A stretch of DNA of 57,039 bases from the NCBI GenBank assembly GCA_030527185.1, contig JAUNBF010000017.1, positions 1 to 57,039 of the forward strand, given 5' to 3'. The notes beneath the pieces were generated by a model, which searched no databases, had not been told where the DNA came from, and saw nothing but the letters and a program-made list of their open reading frames with translations. Source of the DNA: Planctomycetia bacterium (GTDB taxonomy: Bacteria > Planctomycetota > Planctomycetia > Pirellulales > Thermoguttaceae). A program made the position numbers and the translations under genes. Below are positions 1 to 8,056 of this stretch, one piece after another (within the stretch, counting starts at the first letter, position 1; the number at the start of each line of letters is the position of its first letter).

Positions 1-114
1 GAAAGAGTTCTCCTCTCCAGACCTCTCTTTCCAAAGACTTTTGTCCGCGGCTGCGTCGCTATTGTTTTTTCGACGGTACGATTATTTATTCATTTTTACT
101 TCATTTACAAAGCA

Positions 115-948
115 CTATGGCTGCACCACCAGTTCCACGCGATAATTCCGCGACGCACCCTGTTCCGTTCCCCCGGAAACAAGCGGTCGGCTCGTCCCAC
201 AACCTGTCACGGAAAGTTGATCCGCAGGAACGAGATTTTCCCGCGTCAAAACTTCATACACCATCGTGGCCTGGCCGGTCGACTGATCCATCGGCGAACG
301 GAATTGCGCACTGGTCTGCCGAAACGCACTCGCGTGGCCTTCGATCGAAATGGAACTGGCCGGGAATTGCATCGAAACGCTCCGTGCCACATTCCTCAGC
401 AAATCCATCCCCTGCGGCGAAAAATTCCGCCCATCCGCCTCAAACAGTTTGTCGCCCGGCAACTCGATATGAATCCTGCCATTTTCCTGACGTACCACCG
501 TTCCTGGAATCACCGGTGTCTCCACATTCGCCGCCAACGACGTATTCGACGGAATCGGAACCCCTTCCTGACGCTCCACCAGCTTGGACAATTCCTCCAC
601 ACGCCGAGTCGCCACCGCTTTTTCCTGCGTTATCGTCGTCAACTGCTCGGCCGTATCTTTCAGTTGTTTCTTCAAAACCAGCATTTCATCCTGCAAAATC
701 TGGTATTTCTGCTGGCTGGCAGCCAATTCCAGCGTCACTTTCCGATTCGCGTTCTCCAAATCATTGTACCGATTCCGAAGGGCATCCCGTTCATTGATTA
801 CCGCGTTTTTATCATTCTGCAAGTCCGCAATCCGCCCCTGCTGCGTCAATGGGTCGTTGGCACAGCCGGACAACCAGACACCAACACCGCACAACCCAAG
901 GATCAGCGAGAAAAAACGCTTTCTTTTTTGGTCGGAATCGTTACGCAT
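115..948 (-). CDS. OmpA-family lipoprotein with coiled coil
   Basis: Probable outer-membrane lipoprotein that contacts peptidoglycan. From the ATG at 948 (AGGGG eight bases upstream) the protein has 277 residues; a GTG at 957 is an alternative. It has a basic N-terminus, a hydrophobic stretch and a lipobox LSGC with the lipidated Cys near residue 29. Residues about 40-125 are a charged heptad-rich coiled coil. Residues about 155-277 resemble an OmpA C-terminal domain: the motif IEGHAS stands where IxGxTD is usual and NYRVEL where NRRVEL is usual, so the peptidoglycan-binding residues are only partly kept. It is the last gene of a minus-strand run behind the HhH protein and gmd. The family call is good; the exact partner is unknown. 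Confidence 0.8.
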   Translation of the reverse strand: MRNDSDQKRKRFFSLILGLCGVGVWLSGCANDPLTQQGRIADLQNDKNAVINERDALRNRYNDLENANRKVTLELAASQQKYQILQDEMLVLKKQLKDTAEQLTTITQEKAVATRRVEELSKLVERQEGVPIPSNTSLAANVETPVIPGTVVRQENGRIHIELPGDKLFEADGRNFSPQGMDLLRNVARSVSMQFPASSISIEGHASAFRQTSAQFRSPMDQSTGQATMVYEVLTRENLVPADQLSVTGCGTSRPLVSGGTEQGASRNYRVELVVQP

Positions 949-1094
949 TCCAAACACCCCTGCTTCAGGATTTCCGGGACAATAAACTCTCAGGATGGGA
1001 AACCAAAATCCACCGGCTCGTTCTCCAAAGAACGTCCCTTATCTTATATCGTAATTTCCCAACTCCGACAAGAGCAAAATGGCAAAATTTCGCC

Positions 1095-1577
1095 CTAAAT
1101 CGCATTTTTATCCAGACTTTCGCGTTCGGCCATCATTCCCGGACCATGCGTCGGCAAAACATACGCTTCCAGAGCCTGAATCTTCTTCGCCCCGATTCCC
1201 GGAACGCGATCCAAATCCTCCACACTTTGAAAAAGTCCATTGGTCTGACGTTCCTGAATAATTTTCGTGGCCGTCACCTCCCCAACACCCGGCAGCAACA
1301 TCAATTCAGGAATCTCTGCCCGGTTAATATCGACAAAATACTCCACCAGAAAAGGAGCCTCTTTTTCCAGATGATACACCTCCAACGTTTTGCGTGGGAC
1401 ATCCCGCAAACAATTGGCACAGGTCAACAGAAAATAGACCAGAATTCCGCCGAATCCCGTAAATATCCAGACCAACGTCCGCTGATGTTTCAGACAGATA
1501 CACCAACGGGGAAAAACTTTCCTCGACCCCGCCTCGCAATTTTCCATTCCATCCGATTTTTCTGAAATAACTTTCAC
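1095..1577 (-). CDS. ComEA-like helix-hairpin-helix membrane protein
   Basis: A 160-residue protein with one membrane segment at about 34-53 and a C-terminal tandem helix-hairpin-helix domain at about 82-145. The hairpins LPGVGEVTA and VPGIGAKKI are plain. ComEA-type proteins of this shape bind double-stranded DNA outside the inner membrane during natural uptake; many planctomycetes also carry relatives of unproven role. The likely start is GTG, seven bases behind GGGAG; an ATG at 1547 lacks a good ribosome site. It begins 20 bases after gmd on the same strand, so the two are probably cotranscribed. DNA binding is well supported by the motif; a role in competence is inference. Confidence 0.75.
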   Translation of the reverse strand: MKVISEKSDGMENCEAGSRKVFPRWCICLKHQRTLVWIFTGFGGILVYFLLTCANCLRDVPRKTLEVYHLEKEAPFLVEYFVDINRAEIPELMLLPGVGEVTATKIIQERQTNGLFQSVEDLDRVPGIGAKKIQALEAYVLPTHGPGMMAERESLDKNAI

Positions 1578-1597
1578 GAAAAATCTCCCGCCTGGCT

Positions 1598-2650
1598 TTA
1601 ATCCATTCCCTTAACCATCCGGCAATCGTACTCCAGCATCTCCTCCACCAACTGGCAAAACGTCGTCTGGGGCATCCAGCCCAACTCCCGACGAGCTTTG
1701 GACGGGTCTCCCAGAAGCGTATCCACCTCCGCAGGACGGAAATATTCCGGGCTGATTTCCACCACCATCCGCTCTTTTCCACCGATGGTGGCCAGCCCCA
1801 CTTCCTCCAGACCACTCCCCTCCCAGCGAATCGGACTACCGATATACTCGAACGCAATCTCCACAAATTCCCGCACGGAATGCTGTTCCCCACTGGCAAT
1901 GATGAAATCATCCGGGCGATCGTGCTGCAAAATGAGCCACATTGCCTCCACATAATCACGGGCATGACCCCAATCCCGCTTCGCGTCCAGATTCCCCAAA
2001 ACCAACTTTTCCTGACGACCGTGCAGAATATTCGCCACCGCCGCCGTGATTTTCTTCGTCACAAACGTCTCCCCACGATACGGCGACTCATGATTGAACA
2101 GAATCCCGTTGCTGGCAAACATCTGGTACGACTCGCGGTAATTGATCGTCATCCAGTACGCAAAAAGCTTCGCCACGCCATAGGGCGAACGGGGATAAAA
2201 CGGCGTCGTTTCCGTTTGAGGAATTTCCCGGACTTTTCCAAAGAGTTCCGACGTGCTGGCCTGGTAAACCCGCGTTTTTTCCACCAATCCCGCGCGCTGT
2301 ACCGCTTCCAGTATCCGCAATGTCCCCAAAGCATTGACATCGGACGTATAAACCGGAACCTCAAAAGAAACAGATACATGACTCTGCGCGGCCAGGTTGT
2401 AAATCTCATCAGGACGAATTTCTTCGATCAGCGTCAACAAATTCAACGAATCGGTCGAATCCCCATAATGCAGAAACAGTCGATCTTCCAACGACTGCGC
2501 CTGGCAGATTTCCATCAGACGAGCCGTGTTGAATTGTGAACTGCGTCGCATCAAACCATGCACCACATACCCCTTTTGCAGAAGCAAGCTGGTGAGATAC
2601 GATCCATCCTGACCCGTAATTCCGGTAATAAACGCAATTTTATTGTTCAT
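1598..2650 (-). CDS. gmd: GDP-mannose 4,6-dehydratase
   Basis: Converts GDP-D-mannose to GDP-4-dehydro-6-deoxy-D-mannose, the first step to GDP-fucose, GDP-rhamnose and related surface-glycan sugars. At 350 residues it is of normal length. It has the Rossmann motif GITGQDG at 10-16, the catalytic STSE at 132-135, the YGVAK motif with Tyr157 and Lys161, and the family stretch [10 protein letters not shown]. One small deviation is ESPYRGE where ESPRRGE is typical. No GDP-fucose synthase or 4-reductase lies beside it in the window, so the end product cannot be told. It sits between the DUF2325-like gene (84-base gap) and the HhH gene. Confidence 0.95.
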   Translation of the reverse strand: MNNKIAFITGITGQDGSYLTSLLLQKGYVVHGLMRRSSQFNTARLMEICQAQSLEDRLFLHYGDSTDSLNLLTLIEEIRPDEIYNLAAQSHVSVSFEVPVYTSDVNALGTLRILEAVQRAGLVEKTRVYQASTSELFGKVREIPQTETTPFYPRSPYGVAKLFAYWMTINYRESYQMFASNGILFNHESPYRGETFVTKKITAAVANILHGRQEKLVLGNLDAKRDWGHARDYVEAMWLILQHDRPDDFIIASGEQHSVREFVEIAFEYIGSPIRWEGSGLEEVGLATIGGKERMVVEISPEYFRPAEVDTLLGDPSKARRELGWMPQTTFCQLVEEMLEYDCRMVKGMD

Positions 2651-2734
2651 GAACCCTGCCGTACTTCATCCGGTGTTGGCATTCCCGGTTTCATTGCCTC
2701 CAGGAACGCCAATACCCTTTCAACCTCATTCGGC

Positions 2735-4699
2735 TCAACCGTACAAACTCAATGCCGCCTGAATCTGGCGGGCAATGGAGGCCACCGTAGAAGATCGACT
2801 GACACGCAAGAGCGGTTTGTCAAAATGCCGACAGTAATTCTCCACATTTCGATTGGCGGTAGGGATGGAACCATCCACCATCAAAACCACCGCAACTTCT
2901 TCCGGGTGTGCCTGTTGAGCCAGAAGCGATTCCGAGCGAATCAAATCCGCGTTCGCGAAGCAAACACGCATCTTCATGGACTCCTCCAAGCAGGACTTCA
3001 GAGTTGTATCCCCTTCACCATCCACCAGAACAACCACACGACCGCCAATCATTTTTTGAGCTTCCTCCAACCACTCCGCATCGGATTTGGTTTCGGTGGC
3101 ATACTCCGACACCACACTTGCGTAGGAAGGAACTCCACCCGACGCGGGTCGTCCAAACGGAATGCGAAATGGTATCTTCGCTGGAGAAATACTGTCGGCA
3201 GACGATGAATCTTCATTTTCAGAAGATTCCGTAATATCTTCCAAAATTCCCGCCCCAAAACTATCCGAAGGCTTCTTTTCCACTTCCACCGGAGGCGTCA
3301 CCACCGCAACCGGTTTTTCAGGCACTTCCCGCTCCTGTTCCTCGGAATCTTCGTCCTGATCATTCCAGAAAGAACTGGAAAACTCCATGTGGATTCGATC
3401 AGGATTGATTCGTGGACAGGGTGGGGATAACGCCAATTCCCTCTTGATGATTTCCAACTGCTGGATGTCATTTTTCCAATAGTCCAGTTCCAGCAATACA
3501 TTAACGAAAAAGGGATGTTCCTGATAGGAAGGAACCTGTTTCAAGTAGGGCAGGATTTTCTCCAACAACTCTTGAAAACGACTGTCTGTCGGACGAATGC
3601 CCGCATCCACCAGTTCATCCACCGTCAGGATGATACGGTTCCAGTCGTATTCATTGGACTGCTGTTCGTTAATTCGGGAAGCATGGAACTGAATCCGACG
3701 AAAACCTTCCGTCAGAATTTTCTGTTTCTGTTCCAGTTCCGTCAGTTCCTCCTCCAGTCGTTTGATATATTCGGGAATCACATAAATTTTCTCAATCGGT
3801 GCCAGCGAATTTTTCTTCATGTGCCGATTGACATAAATACTGTACCGTTTCGTCAACAAGGTCAGCCAACGATGGATTCGTATCTGATCCTGGTCTTCCC
3901 GACCACTCACTTCATACGTCACACGCCGTAACGCGGACTGAGCCGTGGCGGTAATGTAAAGAGCATCACGTAAAATTCGACTCAACATTTCCGATTTCGG
4001 GCTTTTGTCCACCATCTCCACCAGTTTCCGCATGAAACCAACACAACGTGCCGCCACCGCGTAGGCATCGGCCAGCAACTCATACGTTTCTGAAGCCATG
4101 ACAGGAGCGGTTTCAGGATTATTCATCCAGAGATAGCAATTTTTCAATTCGCGGGCACGAGCCAGAAGTGCGTGATCTTTCGGCTCAATTTCCGTTTGAA
4201 AATCGATATTCGACTTCAGCAATTTATCCCGTTCCAAAGCCCAGCGAGAGGCTTCGATTTTCAGCATCAACCGCTTTTCCAACTGCTCTGTTTCGCGGGC
4301 GTCCAGCAAATTACCACTGGAACTTTCCCGTCGATACAAATCCCCTGCCGTCGAGGTTTCCGCGTAATCCTGCGAAGAAAACTCTTTTCCTTCTGCCGCT
4401 ACCTCTTTTGCCGCGTCTCCGACCTCTCCTGAATCCGCAATCTCCATTTTCGGGTCATTTTCCTCCTTTTCATGGAGGGAGGCGACCTTTTCATGAAGAG
4501 TCGTTTTTTCACGAAGACCACTCTCTTTCAGATTGGTTTTGAAAAGACTTTCGTCCGCGGTTGGAAGGACACTGACAAAATTTTCCAACCAACTGTCCAG
4601 CTTTTTCAGAAATAACGACAAATCTGGATTCCGACTTTCCAGGAATCGAAGATTTTGAAACATACGTTCGTACGCCACCGATGATTTTTTTTCAAACAT
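2735..4699 (-). CDS. Large hypothetical protein with DUF2325-like C-terminus
   Basis: A 654-residue cytoplasmic-looking protein of unknown function with no signal peptide. The ATG at 4699 is chosen because GGGAGG lies nine bases upstream; the open frame runs further up but without support. The N-terminal third is acidic and low in complexity, the middle (about 160-430) is helical and charged, and about 450-545 is a Glu/Ser/Pro-rich linker. The last 110 residues form an alternating beta/alpha unit beginning GGRVVVLVDG and including NVENYCRHFDKPLLRVSRSS, which matches the general shape of DUF2325 domains (a strand, a dropped Cys/His pattern, then a KP-x-hydrophobic strand and a Ser-rich helix start). 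The DUF2325 assignment is from recall and needs a profile search. It may head the gmd operon. Confidence 0.6.
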   Translation of the reverse strand: MFEKKSSVAYERMFQNLRFLESRNPDLSLFLKKLDSWLENFVSVLPTADESLFKTNLKESGLREKTTLHEKVASLHEKEENDPKMEIADSGEVGDAAKEVAAEGKEFSSQDYAETSTAGDLYRRESSSGNLLDARETEQLEKRLMLKIEASRWALERDKLLKSNIDFQTEIEPKDHALLARARELKNCYLWMNNPETAPVMASETYELLADAYAVAARCVGFMRKLVEMVDKSPKSEMLSRILRDALYITATAQSALRRVTYEVSGREDQDQIRIHRWLTLLTKRYSIYVNRHMKKNSLAPIEKIYVIPEYIKRLEEELTELEQKQKILTEGFRRIQFHASRINEQQSNEYDWNRIILTVDELVDAGIRPTDSRFQELLEKILPYLKQVPSYQEHPFFVNVLLELDYWKNDIQQLEIIKRELALSPPCPRINPDRIHMEFSSSFWNDQDEDSEEQEREVPEKPVAVVTPPVEVEKKPSDSFGAGILEDITESSENEDSSSADSISPAKIPFRIPFGRPASGGVPSYASVVSEYATETKSDAEWLEEAQKMIGGRVVVLVDGEGDTTLKSCLEESMKMRVCFANADLIRSESLLAQQAHPEEVAVVLMVDGSIPTANRNVENYCRHFDKPLLRVSRSSTVASIARQIQAALSLYG

Positions 4700-4761
4700 A
4701 CCAAAAATCCTCCCCATAGGGTAGTAGTGTAACAGGCATTCCTCAACTTTTATCCGCGGGA

Positions 4762-4788
4762 ACTTTACAAAACGTAAATATGTAAAGT
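4762..4788. promoter_or_regulatory. Inverted repeat, operator-like
   Basis: ACTTTACA and TGTAAAGT form perfect 8-bp arms separated by 11 bases, 63-89 bases upstream of the DUF2325-like start. The spacing between arm centres (19 bases, about two helical turns) suits a dimeric repressor. No regulator can be named. Confidence 0.4.
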
Positions 4789-5162
4789 ATCCAGACGGAC
4801 AGAAAGCCAGAAGGTACTCCTGAAACGGGAATTCTCCCAAAACTTAAAATGGAAACATTTACCAACGGATGATTTTGCCAGACAAGGTCCCGAAGGGCTT
4901 TGGTTACAAAACATCATATTTTGCCATTGTAATCCAAAACGAAAATTATTCAAGCTGGTAGAAGGGGGAATTGTGCCAAAAATAGTAAAAAATTTTCCAA
5001 AAAATTCGGATCATATCAAATAGAAGGAAAATCACGGTTATTTTCTCCCCTCTTCCCTTCCTGAACAAAAAGGGGGAAGCCTGTCATCAATGGTTACGAA
5101 AAAGATATTGTATACTGTTGGAAAGAGGAACGGAGCCTGAAATTTCCTGTTTTTTTCCATAA

Positions 5163-5171
5163 CCCCCCCCC
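5163..5171. repeat. C9 homopolymer tract
   Basis: Nine consecutive C (G on the minus strand) in the long intergenic region. On the minus strand an ATG directly precedes the G run and opens a 28-codon frame, but there is no clear gene. It is one of four nine-base G/C runs in the window. Confidence 0.9.
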
Positions 5172-5587
5172 ATCCTTTTCCCGAAAATGAAAGTCCAAAC
5201 GGCAGGAAAGTTTGCCTTTCCCACTACAATGAAAATAAACGTTCCCAACATTCCTGGGGGATTTCTGTTTCCTCGCCAAACAGGGCGAAGAGGAAACATC
5301 CCCGGGGAAAGCGATTGCCTGGAAATTTCCAGAAAAGAGGAGAAAAAAAGCATTCCTCATGTTAAAACAGGTAAACCATGTATGAAAAAGAACGAAAATA
5401 TTCCTTTTTTTTAGGTTTTTTTCGGTTTTTTGGTGGGTTTCCTCCTTGCACTTTTTCCCAAAATGACTTTTAATCAAGTGCATCACTGGAAAATTCCTGT
5501 AAAGGCGGAAAAAAAGCATTTCCCCTTTGCAACGAATGGATGTATTGACAGTTTGTTTTCACTATTTCCCCATGGAGGGTAACGAGA

Positions 5588-5926
5588 ATGGCTAAAAAAG
5601 CAGTCGCCAACAAAAAACCGTTGACCAAGTCTGAAATTCAGGCAAACATTGCTGAAGCGACCGGTTTGACGAAAAAACAGGTCAGCATGGTTCTGGATGC
5701 GCTTGCCGCGGAGATTCACAAAAGTGTCGCCGCCAAAGGCGTGGGGGCTTTTGTCCTTCCAGGTCTGCTGAAGATCGAGAAGAAAACCGTTCCGGCCAAA
5801 AAAGCCCGTCTGCATGTTCCGAATCCGTTCAAACCGGGCGAATTCAAAGATTATCCTGCGAAGCCCGCTTCCAGCAAAATCAAGATTCGTCCTCTGAAAG
5901 GTCTGAAAGACGTCGCGGCCAAATAG
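5588..5926 (+). CDS. HU/IHF-family DNA-binding protein
   Basis: Small basic nucleoid protein of 112 residues. The helical dimerisation part is about 10-50 (TKSEIQANIAEATGLTKKQV), followed by the beta-arm region with GAFVLPGLLKIEKK, which replaces the usual GFGxF turn. The C-terminus is Lys/Pro rich. It is longer than the typical 90-residue HU and carries a lysine-rich leader (MAKKAVANKK), as in several planctomycete HU paralogs. The start is fixed by GGAGGG eight bases upstream. It is a single-gene unit ending in a clear hairpin terminator. DNA binding or bending is a family inference. Confidence 0.88.
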   Translation: MAKKAVANKKPLTKSEIQANIAEATGLTKKQVSMVLDALAAEIHKSVAAKGVGAFVLPGLLKIEKKTVPAKKARLHVPNPFKPGEFKDYPAKPASSKIKIRPLKGLKDVAAK

Positions 5927-5954
5927 TGCCGGTTTTTTGGAAAGATTCTGTGCG

Positions 5955-5980
5955 AGACGCCCCTGTTGGGCGTCTTTGTA
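5955..5980 (+). terminator. Rho-independent terminator of the HU-like gene
   Basis: Perfect 8-bp stem AGACGCCC / GGGCGTCT with a five-base loop, followed by TTGTATTT. It lies 29 bases after the HU stop codon and just before the SDR ribosome site. Confidence 0.8.
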
Positions 5981-5994
5981 TTTAAGGGGGTATT

Positions 5995-6798
5995 ATGAAA
6001 CACACTATCGAAAACGCAAGAGTCCTTTTAACCGGAGCCAGTTCCGGGATTGGTCGCCAACTGGCTCTGCAACTGGGAGCCAAAGGAGCCAAGCTCGTTT
6101 TGAATGCCCGCCGTGTGGAGTTGCTGGAATCCCTTCGGCAAGAGATTGGCAAACCGGAACGTGTCGTGCTGGTTCCCGGCGACATCACGCTTGAGGAGAC
6201 ACGCCAGAAGCTGATAAACCATACGTTGGAGACGTTTGGCGGACTCGACATTCTCATCAACAATGCCGGAGGAGCGGCGACGGGGTTGTTTGAGGGAAAT
6301 ACTCCCGAACGTCTGCGAAAGGTACTCGATTTGAATCTGATTTCGCTGGTGGAGATGACGCGGTTGGCCATTCCCTTGCTGAAACGGGAAAAACAGACGA
6401 TTCCCGCGACGACCGCCCCGATGATTGTCAATTTGAGTTCCGTGGTGGGGATTCGCGGTGTGACGCATTATAGCGAATATTGTGCGGCCAAATTTGCCGT
6501 TCGGGGATTCAGCGAATCGATTCGGACGGAACTCTACCGTTACGGCATCGATGTTCTGGTTGTCTGCCCCGGCTCGACGGATACGGAATTTTTCACACGG
6601 TATCTGGAAAATACCGGAGAGCCGACCTGGCCGCACCATTCACGGGTTTCTGCGGAATATGTGGCTCGGAAAATCGTTCAGGCCATCGAACGCGGCAAGC
6701 ACGAAATCATTCCGTTTTTTTTGGGGAAAGTGCTTCGATTCCTCGACTACCATTGTCCACGTTTTCTCGATCAGGCCATGGTCTGGTATTCCAAATAA
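5995..6798 (+). CDS. Short-chain dehydrogenase/reductase (classical SDR)
   Basis: NAD(P)-dependent oxidoreductase of 267 residues. It has TGASSGIG at 13-20 for the cofactor, NNAG at 89-92, a catalytic Ser near 148-149 and Tyr162-x3-Lys166 (YCAAK). LNARR after the second strand suggests NADP preference. The C-terminal 40 residues carry a hydrophobic, aromatic segment seen in membrane-associated SDRs of the DltE/YqjQ type. The start follows AAGGGGG. It lies 15 bases before the LarA-like gene and is probably cotranscribed with it. The substrate cannot be told. Confidence 0.9.
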   Translation: MKHTIENARVLLTGASSGIGRQLALQLGAKGAKLVLNARRVELLESLRQEIGKPERVVLVPGDITLEETRQKLINHTLETFGGLDILINNAGGAATGLFEGNTPERLRKVLDLNLISLVEMTRLAIPLLKREKQTIPATTAPMIVNLSSVVGIRGVTHYSEYCAAKFAVRGFSESIRTELYRYGIDVLVVCPGSTDTEFFTRYLENTGEPTWPHHSRVSAEYVARKIVQAIERGKHEIIPFFLGKVLRFLDYHCPRFLDQAMVWYSK

Positions 6799-6813
6799 GG
6801 GAACCCACTCACG

Positions 6814-8031
6814 ATGAAAATTCCTTTTTACGACGGAAAAAAACACGTAGAACTCGATACTTCGCCTATCGACGTGCTGCATATTCATGGGGAGGAAAGT
6901 CTCCCCAACCTGACGCTGGCGGAGGTGGACGAGAAAATTCGCGACGGGCTGGAAAATCCACTGGAATTTGCTCCTTTGCGAGAGTGTATCATGGTGGGGG
7001 ATCAGGTTGTTCTTCCCATCGCGCCAGGAATTCCACAGGGAGAGCGAATTGTCCGACAGGTGGTCGATTATCTGGAAAACCTGCCCCCCGAACATCAGCC
7101 GGGAAAAATCACGCTCTTACAGCCTTACGCCGGGATGCTTTCGCCGATTTCGGGAGGGAAAGTGGAGGTGGAAATCGTCACGCACAACCCGGAAAAAAAG
7201 GAGCATTTTGCTCTTTTGGGAGTGGATTCCACGGGGGAATCGCTGGTCCTTCACCGACTTTTGTTCGACGCGGATGTCATTTTTCCCATAGGGGTTTTTC
7301 AGCCTGCCGACACGACCGGTTATTACGGAATCCACACGCCGATCTACCCTCTTTTTTCCGACGCTCAGACACAACGTCGGTATCGCTTTTTCGGACGGCA
7401 ACTTCACGAAACCCAACACGAACAGATGCACCAGTTGCAGCACGAAGTGGCCGAAGTCACCCGACAGTCAGGCGTAACGCTCATGTTACAGGTCGTTCCG
7501 GGGATTCCGATGCGGGGAAACTCTGGGGTCGCGGGGATTTTTGTCGGCGAATATCGGCAGGTTTTGCGGGATGGATATTCGCTCTATCGGGACTTATGGA
7601 CACTTCTGGAAGAACGACAACCGGAAGTTGTTCTGGCCACGATTACTTCCGAATCCTCCCCGCAGGAGTGGGAAAACATCTCCCGGGCGTTGGTAAACGC
7701 GTCGCGACGTTTGGAACCGGGCGGCGTGATTCTTCTCTGTGCCGATTTTCCCGCGTCCTGGCCGATTTCGCTGGAAATTTACCGAAATAGTCAAGACGTT
7801 CCTACCGCCGTGCGTGCCATCCATCGTCAGGAGTCTCCGGACGCGCAGTTCATTTTGGACATCCTCCCCATATTGCGGGATTACCGGATTTTTTTCTGGC
7901 AGCCGGAAGAAGCGGAGCGATGGGAGGAAATGAACATTACGCCATTGGAAAATCTGGAGGAGTTGTACCGTCTCCTTCGCCATAGCGGTACCTGCCTGGT
8001 TTTACCCGACGCTCATCGGATGATTCTTTGA
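6814..8031 (+). CDS. LarA-like (DUF2088) protein, catalytic residues diverged
   Basis: A 405-residue protein related to lactate racemase LarA. The N-terminal domain shows the family pattern (VGDQVVLPIAPGIPQGERIV, then VTHNPEKKEHFALLG and DADVIFPIGVFQP). The C-terminal half fits the second LarA domain. Several residues that carry or serve the nickel-pincer cofactor in known LarA are missing: no TGTHR-like motif is present, and GYYGIHTPIYP stands where GxSGGxK is expected, so the cofactor-bearing Lys is absent. The His of the HNP motif remains. A racemase role is therefore doubtful; the family assignment is fair. It is paired with the upstream SDR. Confidence 0.7.
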   Translation: MKIPFYDGKKHVELDTSPIDVLHIHGEESLPNLTLAEVDEKIRDGLENPLEFAPLRECIMVGDQVVLPIAPGIPQGERIVRQVVDYLENLPPEHQPGKITLLQPYAGMLSPISGGKVEVEIVTHNPEKKEHFALLGVDSTGESLVLHRLLFDADVIFPIGVFQPADTTGYYGIHTPIYPLFSDAQTQRRYRFFGRQLHETQHEQMHQLQHEVAEVTRQSGVTLMLQVVPGIPMRGNSGVAGIFVGEYRQVLRDGYSLYRDLWTLLEERQPEVVLATITSESSPQEWENISRALVNASRRLEPGGVILLCADFPASWPISLEIYRNSQDVPTAVRAIHRQESPDAQFILDILPILRDYRIFFWQPEEAERWEEMNITPLENLEELYRLLRHSGTCLVLPDAHRMIL

Positions 8032-8056
8032 CAGATGCTGAGTAACGTTGTGCCGT

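Larger units (their letters stand above)
4700..5587. other. Long AT-rich intergenic region
   Basis: About 890 bases lie between the divergent starts of the DUF2325-like gene and the HU-like gene. Short open frames on both strands have low-complexity translations rich in Phe and Lys, with no credible ribosome sites, and I regard them as chance. Inside are an 8-bp inverted repeat (4762-4788) and a nine-base C run (5163-5171). No tRNA-like cloverleaf was recognised. A small RNA cannot be excluded. Confidence 0.6.

Noticed and set aside
117..1098. Long plus-strand open frames opposite the OmpA-type gene
   Set aside because: Arg/Pro/His-rich translations without domains or ribosome sites; the minus strand encodes a clear lipoprotein.
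4700..4840. N-terminal extension of the DUF2325-like frame
   Set aside because: The ATG at 4699 has GGGAGG at a good distance; the extension crosses the likely promoter and inverted repeat.
5087..5519. Minus-strand open frames in the 4700-5587 gap
   Set aside because: Phe/Lys-rich, no recognisable motif and poor ribosome sites; one runs through the C9 tract only by chance.
5545..5573. TTGACA upstream of the HU-like gene as promoter
   Set aside because: No -10-like box at 16-18 bases, and too close to the start codon.
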